Origin: Cyclobacteriaceae bacterium
GTDB taxonomy: Bacteria > Bacteroidota > Bacteroidia > Cytophagales > Cyclobacteriaceae
Direction: 5' to 3'
DNA: 64,000 bases
Assembly (NCBI GenBank): GCA_028278225.1
Contig: JANQEU010000031.1
Location: 24,347 to 88,346 of the forward strand
Shown here: in pieces, positions 36,608 to 45,875 of the stretch
How positions within the stretch are numbered: position 1 is the stretch's first letter
Layout of the letters: each line of letters starts with the position of its first letter
The notes under the pieces: model-generated
Database searches by the model: none
What the model was told of the DNA's origin: nothing
What the model saw: the letters and a program-made list of their open reading frames with translations, nothing else
Translations under genes and position numbers: made by a program

Positions 36608-39123
36608 TATTTCCCAAACTGGTTGATCACCGTTATTAAGGCGGCCAGACCGGTGGTGATACTTACAATTTCCGATGGTCTAAGGGGGATTTTAGGAGGT
36701 TTTACAGGAACAATAACCTCCGCACCCGACGTGACCTTTGGATATGTCTTGAAAAATAAAAACCTTTTTGTACGATCCACTTCACCATTGGCGTGGACAA
36801 CATAGGTATAACCTCTCTTCGCTCTTGTATCAAACCCACCAGCTTTATTGATATAGTATAGGGCTGACCTTTTACTATCATACTGCACGGTATTCGGGTA
36901 CAATACCTGGCCTCTTAGTCTAACTGTTTCGAGTTCTTTGGGTATGATGATGATATCTCCTTCCTCCAGGACTATATCTTCGGCAGATCCGGGATCATTT
37001 AGAATGGTCTCAAGATCAAGTGCGATGGATTCGCTATGTTTAATATCAATATCGCCTAAAAGTGGATTTCTCTTTTTGATCTCACTTAACCTCTCCCTCT
37101 TGGCACTTGCAGCTATGTTCTCATTAGAGAATTCCAAAGCCCCAATATAATTTGTAATTTCCTTGTCGATATTAGCATTAATTACCTTGTCCGCTTCGGA
37201 ATTAACGGTATCCAGGTTAGATTTAACTGCATAAAGATCAGCTATCTTCCTGGCTAGTTCATTACTTTCCTCGTAGAACTCAGTTCTTCGAATCAAGTTA
37301 GCCCCAGGCCTGTGTGCCCACCGTGTAAGGCCCCCTGACCGCTTTATCAGGTCGGATACTCTTTCCTCACGTGAAGTGATTGCATATGATCCGGGATACA
37401 AAATTTCTCCAACAATGGTTACTGTGGATTCGTTGAAATAATCAGGATTTCTCCTAACAATTACATGATCAAATGGATTCAATACGGTGTTAGCAATATT
37501 TTCATTACTTAAAAAATCCCCATCAACATTAAATACGGTTATTTCCCTTTGATTTAACGGGTTTTGATCAACTGCTATTCTCGATATTTCAACTGTCCCA
37601 TTTTTGGCAGCGTTCTTAATCCCTTTGGCCATGAATATCAACTCATCCAGTGACATTCCCTCGGAATATCTGAACGACCCACCCTCTACAACTTCACCCG
37701 ATATTTTGACAAATGGTTGCTCAACTATATCATGAATACTAAGAACTTTTACCTGATCCTCTCTTTTCAGGAGAAAATCCTCGCTGTTTCCATTAAGTAT
37801 AGTGCTAAGGTTCACAGATAGGGATTCTGTTTTGTAATCATCACCTGTCCTTATGATGAGAACTCTATCGGTAACAGCATCTCCACGAACTCCACTTGCC
37901 AAATCTACCAGATCTCTCAGGGTCATCCCATCAGTCAAGGCATAACTACCCGGGCGGTATATCGCTCCGTCTACATTCACCCTATTCCTATATCGGTCCA
38001 GGACTCCCCCAATTGCAAGTATATCACCGTCAGAAAGGGTAAAAATTTCATATTGTCCCTCCTCAATATCAGAAACCGCTTTTTCCCCGGATATTATCCG
38101 TTCAAGTTTTAATTGAACTTTGTATGCATTACTGGTAAATCCCCCGGCATATTGTATTGCTTTCTTAGCTGTCTCTCCTTCTATGACTTCGTAGTAGCCA
38201 GGGCTTTTCACTTCCCCCTTGACCAAAACACGATTAATATATGGTTTGACCCTTATAACATCTTCACTTTCAAGCCTGACATTGAAATCCGCTTTCCCTA
38301 ATGTCAGAAACTCATACAGATCTACTTTAGCAATTAATTTGCCACTTCTAAAAACTTCAATTTCCCGTAAAGTTCCGTTATCAGTTGGTCCGCTCGCAGC
38401 GTACAATGCATTGAACGCTGTTGAAAATCCGCTCAAAGTATAGGTTCCGGGAACATTTACTTCTCCGACTATATGCACATTTATTGATCTCGCATTTCCC
38501 AAAGAAACCTGTAAAAAAGTTGTAGGATTCGAGCCTGTTAAATCAGAATATACCTTTGAAAGTCTTGTGGTGATCCTTTGTTTGGCCTGATCAACAGTCA
38601 GTCCATTCAGATTTATAGGGCCGATGTTACTTAAGGTAAGGAACCCATCTGGTGAGATTATAGCGGTGTAATATTTTTCCGAAGTTCCATATATGTCAAC
38701 ATATAGTTCATCGCCCGGACCCAGCTTGTAGTTCTTTGGTGTAGGTAGATTCACGTCTGGCGTAAATGACAGTTTGCTCCCCTTTGCAAATAGATCTAAT
38801 CCAAAAACTGAGAACTTCTCGGAATGACCGGAAGAAGGCTCGGATTGTTCGACAGTAACCGGTAATCGTTCACGTTCATTTATCGTCTCTTGTACCAGAT
38901 CAATGTCCCCTGCTAACTGCTTTTGCAAGAGGATTAACTGTTCATCCGTATAACCCTGGGAAGCGGCAATTTGAAGGATCTCCGTATCACTGAATCCAAG
39001 AGAACGAGCATTTAAGATCAGGTCCTGATAGGATTGAACAGGATTTTGTGCGAAAATCAAATTCAAACAACACGTCCCTGCTATTAGCCATATAGCCAGC
39101 CTTACGACAATGTGATTAGGCAT
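36607..39123 (-). CDS. SLBB-domain polysaccharide export protein (Wza-like)
   Basis: An 838-residue outer-membrane export channel component. Signal peptide ~1-26 (ending LIFAQ), a helical region with SLGFSDTEILQIAASQGY, then the polysaccharide export domain (~110-215, YKLGPGDELYVDIYGTSE). At least five SLBB repeats follow (e.g. VHIVGEVNVPGTYTLSG, VLVKGEVKSPGYYEV, VNVDGAIYRPGSYALTDG, VTIVGEILYPGSYAI, VRLRGQVLYPNTVQY). A final hydrophobic helix (VSITTGLAALITVI) may span the outer membrane. It is far longer than E. coli Wza but normal for Bacteroidota. I use the ATG 21 bases inside the TTG start because it gives a proper signal peptide. Confidence 0.92.
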   Translation of the reverse strand: MPNHIVVRLAIWLIAGTCCLNLIFAQNPVQSYQDLILNARSLGFSDTEILQIAASQGYTDEQLILLQKQLAGDIDLVQETINERERLPVTVEQSEPSSGHSEKFSVFGLDLFAKGSKLSFTPDVNLPTPKNYKLGPGDELYVDIYGTSEKYYTAIISPDGFLTLSNIGPINLNGLTVDQAKQRITTRLSKVYSDLTGSNPTTFLQVSLGNARSINVHIVGEVNVPGTYTLSGFSTAFNALYAASGPTDNGTLREIEVFRSGKLIAKVDLYEFLTLGKADFNVRLESEDVIRVKPYINRVLVKGEVKSPGYYEVIEGETAKKAIQYAGGFTSNAYKVQLKLERIISGEKAVSDIEEGQYEIFTLSDGDILAIGGVLDRYRNRVNVDGAIYRPGSYALTDGMTLRDLVDLASGVRGDAVTDRVLIIRTGDDYKTESLSVNLSTILNGNSEDFLLKREDQVKVLSIHDIVEQPFVKISGEVVEGGSFRYSEGMSLDELIFMAKGIKNAAKNGTVEISRIAVDQNPLNQREITVFNVDGDFLSNENIANTVLNPFDHVIVRRNPDYFNESTVTIVGEILYPGSYAITSREERVSDLIKRSGGLTRWAHRPGANLIRRTEFYEESNELARKIADLYAVKSNLDTVNSEADKVINANIDKEITNYIGALEFSNENIAASAKRERLSEIKKRNPLLGDIDIKHSESIALDLETILNDPGSAEDIVLEEGDIIIIPKELETVRLRGQVLYPNTVQYDSKRSALYYINKAGGFDTRAKRGYTYVVHANGEVDRTKRFLFFKTYPKVTSGAEVIVPVKPPKIPLRPSEIVSITTGLAALITVINQFGK

Positions 39124-39141
39124 ACCATTATTTATCAGCTG

Positions 39142-39170
39142 CAAAGCTAATAAGGCTGTGGGAATTAGCT
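39142..39170 (-). promoter_or_regulatory. Candidate promoter/operator of the SLBB-Wzz genes
   Basis: TAGCTTTG on the minus strand (39149-39142) matches the -7 element TAnnTTTG, about 19 bases before the ATG. A perfect 7-base inverted repeat (AGCTAAT 39145-39151, ATTAGCT 39164-39170) overlaps it, as expected for a repressor site. The -33 element is not recognisable, and the leader would be very short. Confidence 0.33.
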
Positions 39171-39257
39171 GTTTGGTTTTGAGAAATTAAGTATCACTTT
39201 AATATTTAAGGCGAATCAACAGAGGTGAGTCAATACCTAATACCAAACGCCTAAAGC

Positions 39258-40643
39258 CTAGTATGCATTCTCACTACCATGCCACAGGGTAAGGATTGTT
39301 AATATGATGATCTTAAAGTCCAGGAACATTGACCAGTTCTTGACATAAAACCTGTCTAATCTTACTCGTCCGCTCATAGCGCTAAACTCTGAAGTTTCCC
39401 CACGATAGCCTTTTGCCTGTGCCAGCCCTGTAATCCCGGGTTTTACTGCGTGTCGTTGCCAGAATTTCTCAATGGATGGCTGGAACTGCTCATTGAGCTT
39501 TATTGGATGAGGACGTGGACCAACAATGGACATATCACCTAAAAATACATTAATAAATTGCGGTAATTCGTCAATACTGGTTTTGCGCAATATGGTACCA
39601 ACCCGCGTAACTCTCGAATCATTCCTTGTTGCCTGTTTTGAATCTGCCTCCTTATTGATGACCATTGTTCTGAACTTCCAACAGAGGAATGGCTGATTTC
39701 CTTTTCCATGACGAAGCTGCTTGAAGAATATTGGTCCTCTAGATTCTAATTTTATTAGTAACCCAATCAGAGGAATAAGCCATGATAAAAGGAGAATCAT
39801 GACCAAACTCGAAAACAAGATGTCAAAAGCCCTTTTAATAGTTCTGTTGATCGGAAAATCCAGTGGAATCGCATTTACATTGAGAACAGGTATGGGACCG
39901 TAGTTCTGAACTGAGAAATTACGATAGCTAATTCTACTGAATTGAGATATGATCTTTACCTTGATCAGATTGTTTTCAGCATAGTCAATTATTTCTTTGA
40001 CTCGATTTTCTCCTATTTCATTTAGCAAGCAAAATATAACATCAACATTATGGCTCTCTGAGTATTGTTCAAGGTCATGGATACCTCCAAGATATACTGC
40101 ATTATTCACTTTATCCGCATTGAAGACGCCTTCGAGTTTATATCCTATTCCGGGGTTTGACCTGATATAGGAGATCATATCGGTCGCAAGGTCCCCCCCA
40201 CCTACAATCACCACATTTCGAACATTGAATCCTTTCGCACGATAGTACCGGATAACAAAATGCCAAATACTCCTCCAAGAAATAATTAAAACTGTAAAGA
40301 GTGCATAGGAGAAGAATAGATGTTCACGGGAATAATAGAGAGGTTGTGTGACGAACCAAACTGCAAATACGATAGACAGGTTTACGACCAAACCGGTCAA
40401 TACCCTATTCAAATGATCTATTAAGCGATGTTCCCGGTTTATTTCATGTAAACGAGCTGAAAAAAAAACCAGGAGCCAAAGTCCGTTCAAAATTAGCTGC
40501 AGTGTCAGATACCTTTCCTGGTAATAGAATAACTGATCGAAACGAATCAGGTTTGCAATTACAAACCCAACATTTAAAGAAACTAAGTCAAAAATCAGAA
40601 AGAGAATTGGAAAATAGGTCGAGTATCTATGGCGACTTGGCAT
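39258..40643 (-). CDS. WcaJ/PssY-type undecaprenyl-phosphate glucose phosphotransferase (copy 2)
   Basis: A 461-residue paralogue of the enzyme at 18.3-19.7 kb with the same architecture. It has four N-terminal membrane helices, a Rossmann-like domain ([15 protein letters not shown]), a reentrant helix and the catalytic domain ([49 protein letters not shown]). It loads a hexose-1-phosphate on undecaprenyl phosphate. Position just before the export genes of the minus-strand operon suggests it initiates the sulfated polysaccharide, while copy 1 may serve another glycan. Confidence 0.92.
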   Translation of the reverse strand: MPSRHRYSTYFPILFLIFDLVSLNVGFVIANLIRFDQLFYYQERYLTLQLILNGLWLLVFFSARLHEINREHRLIDHLNRVLTGLVVNLSIVFAVWFVTQPLYYSREHLFFSYALFTVLIISWRSIWHFVIRYYRAKGFNVRNVVIVGGGDLATDMISYIRSNPGIGYKLEGVFNADKVNNAVYLGGIHDLEQYSESHNVDVIFCLLNEIGENRVKEIIDYAENNLIKVKIISQFSRISYRNFSVQNYGPIPVLNVNAIPLDFPINRTIKRAFDILFSSLVMILLLSWLIPLIGLLIKLESRGPIFFKQLRHGKGNQPFLCWKFRTMVINKEADSKQATRNDSRVTRVGTILRKTSIDELPQFINVFLGDMSIVGPRPHPIKLNEQFQPSIEKFWQRHAVKPGITGLAQAKGYRGETSEFSAMSGRVRLDRFYVKNWSMFLDFKIIILTILTLWHGSENAY

Positions 40644-40685
40644 AGCCTATTTTGGTTGTGGGATTGCAAAGTAAGTAAAAAATAT

Positions 40686-41033
40686 TTAATCTACCTCAAT
40701 CCCGAAATAAACAAACTCAAGATTTATTTCTCCAATATTTTTAAGCATGTGTGGCTTTTTTGGAAGAATCCTCACAAATGTTCCACTTTTTACGGGAATT
40801 TGTTCATCCCCTACCGTGTAAACTCCTTTCCCTTTAACGAAGTAAAAAAACTCCTCCATAGAAGCGTGCAAATGCGTAGCAATTGACTCTCCGGGAATTA
40901 GACACCCATAAGCAAATTGAGTTAAATCTGACTGGCTATCTGAGAAGGAGAGAAAAACCTTCTTTACACCAGAAAGATGAGCTGTTGATTCACCTTTCAT
41001 GTCCAAAATATTACAGAAAATCTTGTTAGACAC
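40686..41033 (-). CDS. Small cupin protein
   Basis: A 115-residue single-domain cupin. The metal-ligand motif 1 is seen as HLHASMEEFFYFVKGKGVY and motif 2 near PKKPHMLKNIGE. GTG start overlaps the epimerase gene by eight bases. Cupins beside NDP-sugar genes are often sugar isomerases or oxygen-independent epimerases, or regulators; the ligands H-H-E-H look intact. It is probably tied to the sugar made by the epimerase upstream, but no specific reaction can be named. Confidence 0.7.
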   Translation of the reverse strand: MSNKIFCNILDMKGESTAHLSGVKKVFLSFSDSQSDLTQFAYGCLIPGESIATHLHASMEEFFYFVKGKGVYTVGDEQIPVKSGTFVRILPKKPHMLKNIGEINLEFVYFGIEVD

Positions 41034-42003
41034 TTATTAGTTTTTGCTTTTCTACCTGTTCCAAAATCCATCTGTAGGTTATTTCGATACTCTCTCTCAG
41101 AGTCATTTGAGGTTCCCATCCAAGCTTTTCTTTGATCAATCGGTTATCTGAATTTCTACCCATTACTCCTCTTGGACCTTCAATATTCTTGATGGATACT
41201 GTTTTACCTGAAATGTCAATAATCATTTTTGCGAAATCATTAATACTAATCATTTCTTCAGAACCAATATTAACTGGCTCAGAAAAATTCGATTCCATCA
41301 ACCTACGAACACCTTCGACACATTCATCAACAAGAAGAAAGGACCTGGTTTGCTTTCCATCACCCCATACTTCTATAGTACCTCCATCTTCGATTTGAGC
41401 GACTTTTCTGCAAAGTGCTGCTGGAGCTTTCTCTCGACCTCCATCCCAAGTACCTAATGGTCCAAAAATATTATGAAACCGAGCTATACGAACCTCAATC
41501 CCATGATTCCTCGCATACGTTAGATATAATCTTTCGCTAAATAATTTTTCCCATCCATATTCGCTGTCAGGCGCCGCTGGATATGCTGAATCTTCTGAGC
41601 ACTTTGGATTGTCTGGATCCATTTGATTGTATTCCGGGTACATACATGCAGATGACGAATAAAATACCTTCTTCACCCGCTTTTTTCTGATTTCCTCTAA
41701 AACGTTTAGGTTACACAGAGCGGAATTATGCATGATATCAGAATCATTGTCTCCTGTAAAAACAAAGCCTGCTCCCCCCATATCCGCAGCCAATTGATAA
41801 ACCTCATCCAAATCCTCAGTCACCACATCTTGAACCACTTTTGGATCCCGCAAATCGCTAATTATGAACTCATCTGACTTATCGTTTCCAAATTCATTCT
41901 CTTTAAGATCAACTGACCTTACCCAATAACCTTCCTCTTTTAATCTGCTCACCAGATGACCTCCGATGAATCCTCCGCCTCCACATACTAATGCTTTTTT
42001 CAT
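41026..42003 (-). CDS. GDP-mannose 3,5-epimerase-like NAD-dependent epimerase
   Basis: A 325-residue short-chain dehydrogenase-type epimerase. The cofactor motif is CGGGGFIGGHLVSRL; the catalytic triad region is SSSACMYPEYN with YGWEKL (Tyr-x3-Lys). The stretch RFHNIFGPLGTWDGGREKAP and the late GPRGVMGRNSDNRLIKEKLG are strikingly like plant GDP-mannose 3,5-epimerase, which makes GDP-L-galactose or GDP-L-gulose. If so, the glycan may contain L-galactose, a sugar common in sulfated algal polymers. GDP-fucose synthase-type reactions are the alternative. Confidence 0.8.
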   Translation of the reverse strand: MKKALVCGGGGFIGGHLVSRLKEEGYWVRSVDLKENEFGNDKSDEFIISDLRDPKVVQDVVTEDLDEVYQLAADMGGAGFVFTGDNDSDIMHNSALCNLNVLEEIRKKRVKKVFYSSSACMYPEYNQMDPDNPKCSEDSAYPAAPDSEYGWEKLFSERLYLTYARNHGIEVRIARFHNIFGPLGTWDGGREKAPAALCRKVAQIEDGGTIEVWGDGKQTRSFLLVDECVEGVRRLMESNFSEPVNIGSEEMISINDFAKMIIDISGKTVSIKNIEGPRGVMGRNSDNRLIKEKLGWEPQMTLRESIEITYRWILEQVEKQKLISV

Positions 42004-42008
42004 GTCTA

Positions 42009-42758
42009 TTAAATGTCTTTATAAAAACGTCCAGTGAAAATTTCCACAAAAATATAATAAATGAATAGAGGTACAATCTCAAAATACCTTTTCCAGAGTC
42101 TCCGTGGTTCAACCGATAATCTAAAAAACCACTCCAGGCCCATTTTTTGAATCCATTTAGGTGCCTGGATAACATTCCCAATATGGAAATCAAATGCTGC
42201 ACCGACGCAACAGATACAGGCTGCTTTAGTGTATTTTGCTAAAAGAAATGCAAATTCTTCCTGTTTCGGTGTACTAAGACCAATCCATACGATACTGGCA
42301 TTGGAATGATCAATCATGGCACCGATTTCCTTATAATTATAGGAATCTATTGGTAAAAAGGGTGGGCAATATGTCCCTACAACGTTCGCATTAAACTTCT
42401 CCTCGCATACGGATCTTAATTTTTCAGCTACTCCGTTCTTTCCTCCGCACAAAAAGTGCGTTATATTTTTATTTGATGAACCGATCATGGATTCCATAAA
42501 GAAATCCGGGCCATAACATCGCCTCATCTTATTGGCACCTTTCAACCTCCCAACCCATACGCCCGGCATACCGTCTGGAAGATTGATGTGAAAAGCATCT
42601 AGGATTTTCTTGAAATTTGGATCCCTTTTAGCTGTGACCAAACCGTGGGCTCCTGTCGCACTTACCAATTTTGTGGTGCCCGACAAATCCGATGTTATGC
42701 TTTCAAAGGCCTTTTCAGGACCTCCCTCACTAAAGATCTCAACTGATAGAATTTTCAA
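42009..42758 (-). CDS. WecG/TagA/CpsF-family glycosyltransferase (GT26)
   Basis: A 249-residue GT26 enzyme. Family landmarks are SATGAHGLVTAKRDPNF, INLPDGMPGVWVGRLKG, HFLCGGKNGVAEKLR and VWIGLSTPKQEEFA. TagA adds ManNAc and WecG ManNAcA to lipid-linked GlcNAc, so it most naturally acts as the second step after the WecA-like enzyme at 17-18 kb. A C-terminal hydrophobic/basic tail (LFIYYIFVEIFTG) suggests membrane docking. TTG start. Stop lies six bases before the epimerase gene. Confidence 0.9.
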   Translation of the reverse strand: MKILSVEIFSEGGPEKAFESITSDLSGTTKLVSATGAHGLVTAKRDPNFKKILDAFHINLPDGMPGVWVGRLKGANKMRRCYGPDFFMESMIGSSNKNITHFLCGGKNGVAEKLRSVCEEKFNANVVGTYCPPFLPIDSYNYKEIGAMIDHSNASIVWIGLSTPKQEEFAFLLAKYTKAACICCVGAAFDFHIGNVIQAPKWIQKMGLEWFFRLSVEPRRLWKRYFEIVPLFIYYIFVEIFTGRFYKDI

Positions 42759-42778
42759 AGGAGTAAAGTCATCTGATC

Positions 42779-43612
42779 TTAACCCTGCTTATCTAAATAG
42801 TATTTGGAATAAATATTATCCGGTTTCACGATCTCACCGAGGTATTTAATTTCGGTCTTGAATAGTTCATTCAATTCATTGATATCCTCCTCAGTAATTA
42901 TAAGCTTATCTTGACCTCCAGAGTACAACATCCTCTTCAAACCCAGGGATTTTCCAAAATCAACTATGGGTGAAAAAGGTGTCTTTCTTAGCTTTTTCCT
43001 TAATGAGGTTGCCAATGAGCCGAGGAACTGATTTCTGGCAAATCCGGATTTGTTTATTTTTTTTCCACTTACATCATTAAAATTTAATTTTTCAATCTTT
43101 AGAAAATGACAAAGCTTGGACAAATATAGGTCCTCATTTTCATGAAGTAGTTCTATTGGCAAAAATAGGATTTGCTCTTCTTTAAAGTAGTTCTGCCAGT
43201 TTTTGATATGTCTGGAGTAAAAGCTGTTATTTGTGTACATGGTGTTAGATCCAAAGACATTCCTTCCATATTTCTTCCTCTCAATTCCATACCTGAAATA
43301 GTGCTTATATTGTGAAATTGCTCTGTCTGTTGGATTTCTTAACGTGATAATTATTTTGGCATGAGGAAAGCAATTGTTTAATCTCAACGGGGCTAAGTCC
43401 GATGCAAAATAGGTAGGAGAAAAATCACATGTGTTTGGGCCTGCTTCAAAATAGTCCTTGTACCAGTCTAACCCTCTGTCATAAAACTTATTAAAGAATT
43501 CAATTTCTTTTTCTTTGGTAGAAACCGACAGCTGCTTATGGTTCCTGGCATATTCATAAAGCCAAGTAGTTCCTGTCTTTGTAGGTCCAACAAACACAAA
43601 AAGGTTTTCCAT
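42779..43612 (-). CDS. Sulfotransferase (copy 2)
   Basis: A 277-residue PAPS-dependent sulfotransferase of the heparan N-sulfotransferase-like group. The PSB loop FVGPTKTGTTWLYEYA sits at the N-terminus and the 3'-phosphate motif is IITLRNPTDRAISQYKHY. The YSRHIKNWQNYF segment and a final basic-aromatic tail match bacterial members. It probably sulfates a sugar of the repeat unit before or after polymerisation. Tight spacing with the neighbouring genes. Confidence 0.88.
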   Translation of the reverse strand: MENLFVFVGPTKTGTTWLYEYARNHKQLSVSTKEKEIEFFNKFYDRGLDWYKDYFEAGPNTCDFSPTYFASDLAPLRLNNCFPHAKIIITLRNPTDRAISQYKHYFRYGIERKKYGRNVFGSNTMYTNNSFYSRHIKNWQNYFKEEQILFLPIELLHENEDLYLSKLCHFLKIEKLNFNDVSGKKINKSGFARNQFLGSLATSLRKKLRKTPFSPIVDFGKSLGLKRMLYSGGQDKLIITEEDINELNELFKTEIKYLGEIVKPDNIYSKYYLDKQG

Positions 43613-43645
43613 TCTTGAATATTATTCTAACTAAATGGCTGGAAA

Positions 43646-44761
43646 TTATACTACAAATATAGATGACAATGACTCCTCCATTTGGGTAAGATGCTTATCC
43701 AAGGTGTACTTTTTAATAAATTCCGTTCTCCCGTTCTTACCCATGGATATTCGCAACTGTGGATTGCTGTAAAGTGTGTTAATAGCCTCGTATAATTGCT
43801 CAGGGTTTTTAGTATCTACTAATATACCTGTTTCTCCATCTGCAACTAGGTCTTGAACACCTCTCCATTTTGTGGCAATCACTGGTAATCCAAACATCAT
43901 CCCTTCAATTACCACATTACCAAATGATTCGGATTCAAAAAATGTTGGGAAACATAGAACATCTGCTGATCTGTAATAACCCCATTTCTCTTTCCCAATC
44001 TTTGATCCTACAAATTGTACCACATCTTGTATGCCAGCTATTTCACAGAAATTTTCTACTTTCTCTTTAAAATCATCTCTTACATACTCCCCTACAAAAT
44101 TAGCTTTTACCCGTAGCCCGGCATCCCTTACCATCTTTATCGCCTCAAGCAAAACCATAACACCTTTTGATTCTATAAGGAGCCCAACATACAATAAACT
44201 AACTTCAAAACCCGAGATCTCCTTGTCGATAGACGAGTCCTTGAATGCTTCATCCTCAATTCCATTTTTAATCACCGCAACCTTTTCAGATTGGAAATAT
44301 TTTCCATCAGGGGGATTCTTGTTTGACAGTTGAATTGAAAGTGTTGGATTTCCATATGCTTTAAACGCCAGAAATCTCATTAGGCCTTTTGTATCTTCTA
44401 TATAGCTACTCAGTCCAGCTGCTCGAAAATGAAATATGGTCTTTGAGAAAAATGGCCGAATCAATAGAAGTAAAATGATATCCCGAAGGATCGGATTCCT
44501 ATTTGGCCCGGCTGGTAAGTAATAGAGCGCTGGAATACTATGATTAAATTTCAGGTACAGCGCCCTGAATGTAACCTGAACTATATGTACTAATTTCTTC
44601 ACTTCAAACTTCCCAATATTTTTCGAGGACTTCGAAAAAGACATACGGACATGATACAACTTGATAGATGAATACGAGCCCTTGATTAGCCGATCTACCA
44701 TCATTGCCTGTCCGTAGAAAGGAGGAGGAGTTTGACCTATTACGAGTATTTTGTTTTCCAC
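43646..44761 (-). CDS. Glycosyltransferase family 4
   Basis: A 371-residue GT-B enzyme, GTG start. It opens with ILVIGQTPPPFYGQAMMVDRL, a typical lead of capsule GT4 enzymes, and carries LLYVGLLIESKGVMVLLEAI and the donor-binding phrase FPTFFESESFGNVVIEGMMF. Acts in the cytoplasm on lipid-linked acceptor; specificity unknown. It lies between two sulfotransferase genes, so the sugar it adds may be one that is sulfated. Confidence 0.87.
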   Translation of the reverse strand: MENKILVIGQTPPPFYGQAMMVDRLIKGSYSSIKLYHVRMSFSKSSKNIGKFEVKKLVHIVQVTFRALYLKFNHSIPALYYLPAGPNRNPILRDIILLLLIRPFFSKTIFHFRAAGLSSYIEDTKGLMRFLAFKAYGNPTLSIQLSNKNPPDGKYFQSEKVAVIKNGIEDEAFKDSSIDKEISGFEVSLLYVGLLIESKGVMVLLEAIKMVRDAGLRVKANFVGEYVRDDFKEKVENFCEIAGIQDVVQFVGSKIGKEKWGYYRSADVLCFPTFFESESFGNVVIEGMMFGLPVIATKWRGVQDLVADGETGILVDTKNPEQLYEAINTLYSNPQLRISMGKNGRTEFIKKYTLDKHLTQMEESLSSIFVV

Positions 44762-44792
44762 GTTATTGTGAGATGATAATAGGACATTAGTT

Positions 44793-45602
44793 CTATTCCC
44801 ATTTTGACAAATCGAGATTTATGATGTCGGCCAATTTACGGTTTGGTTCTCTGAAGTAATTTTCTAAAGATAACTTATCGTCAGGTTCCATAGGTACATA
44901 CCCTTCTTCTCTTTTTTGTAGAAAATATTTGATTAATCTAAATAATTTGGATTGCCCCATAACATTTCTAATCTTGTACAAGGATTTGGGGTAGGCAGAA
45001 ATGTTTGTTACATTTTTTGGTTTCTTAGCAATTTCGAACCCGTCATATTTATCAGCATTCAGAAAGGCGAGTAATTTATCAATCTCTTTGGTCGCATCTG
45101 TAAGTAAATCTTCGAAAGTCATAAAGTACAATTGATCCTTATTAAAGTATTTTAAGTAGTGATCAACTTGTTCGAAATATAGGCTTCGTTTCAGGTATAA
45201 ATTCCAGAGGTTCTTTGTGTTACCATTTAGTTCATCGTCTATTGCTCGCTTAAATGATCTAGGCTCTATTCCTTGTTTTTGAGCATGCCAATACTGAGAA
45301 TATGAACGGTCAACAGGATTTCTGAAAATCCAAATGAGTTTTATATCTGGATTATAGGAATAAATCTTATCAGCACAACCCGGTAAATAGTGATAAGTAG
45401 CGGTTTTCTCACCTTGGATCTTGTGTCGCCAATCAAAATGGTTGTGGTACCATTCGATGCCTTTATTGTAATTTTTCGTATCTGAGAAATAGAAAATTTC
45501 TTTGGCCGGTATGTGGATGTCTTTATGGTTTCCTAAAATATATGCTAAACTTGAAGTGCCGGCTTTCATGGCACCTACAATCAAAAAATCTAAGGTTTTC
45601 AC
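44793..45602 (-). CDS. Sulfotransferase (copy 3)
   Basis: A 269-residue PAPS-dependent sulfotransferase. PSB loop IVGAMKAGTSSLAYIL at the very N-terminus, 3'-phosphate motif IWIFRNPVDRSYSQYWHA. The body (QGEKTATYHYLPG, LYFMTFEDLLTDATKEIDKL) is that of bacterial glycan sulfotransferases. GTG start. A -7-like element (TAGATTTG, 45650-45643 on the minus strand) lies 41 bases upstream, flanked by two copies of the direct repeat AAATTTGAC, so this may be where the operon running to 27.8 kb begins. Confidence 0.88.
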   Translation of the reverse strand: MKTLDFLIVGAMKAGTSSLAYILGNHKDIHIPAKEIFYFSDTKNYNKGIEWYHNHFDWRHKIQGEKTATYHYLPGCADKIYSYNPDIKLIWIFRNPVDRSYSQYWHAQKQGIEPRSFKRAIDDELNGNTKNLWNLYLKRSLYFEQVDHYLKYFNKDQLYFMTFEDLLTDATKEIDKLLAFLNADKYDGFEIAKKPKNVTNISAYPKSLYKIRNVMGQSKLFRLIKYFLQKREEGYVPMEPDDKLSLENYFREPNRKLADIINLDLSKWE

Positions 45603-45630
45603 CTTTCGAAATGGTTTACTATTAATATAT

Positions 45631-45662
45631 AAATTTGACGGGCAAATCTAGTGAAATTTGAC
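45631..45662 (-). promoter_or_regulatory. Candidate promoter with 9-base direct repeats before the sulfotransferase operon
   Basis: TAGATTTG (45650-45643, minus strand) fits the TAnnTTTG -7 element. AAATTTGAC occurs twice on the plus strand (45631-45639 and 45654-45662, 23 bases apart), bracketing it. No -33 element is recognisable. The rest of the 273-base gap up to the acyltransferase gene holds only a doubtful 69-residue ORF. Confidence 0.33.
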
Positions 45663-45875
45663 TCTCTTAACACACGTATAATCTCAGTTGCAATACGACA
45701 AATTGTAATACTTTTTGGATTGGAAGTATGAAGTTCTTTTCCTTTAAAATTGTGAGTGACTATTCTTTGGGAAAGTATTGCTTTGGTTAAATTCGTCGGA
45801 CAATCCAAACTATACCATGATGGAAGTCCTATTACCAGATATCAAAAAGTCGGTTTCTCATTAAATCGCTGATCT

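Noticed and set aside
45599..45808. 69-residue minus-strand ORF overlapping the third sulfotransferase start
   Set aside because: TTG start, no recognisable domain, and it spans the putative -7 element and direct repeats of the sulfotransferase promoter. More likely a chance frame or a decayed gene end than a gene.
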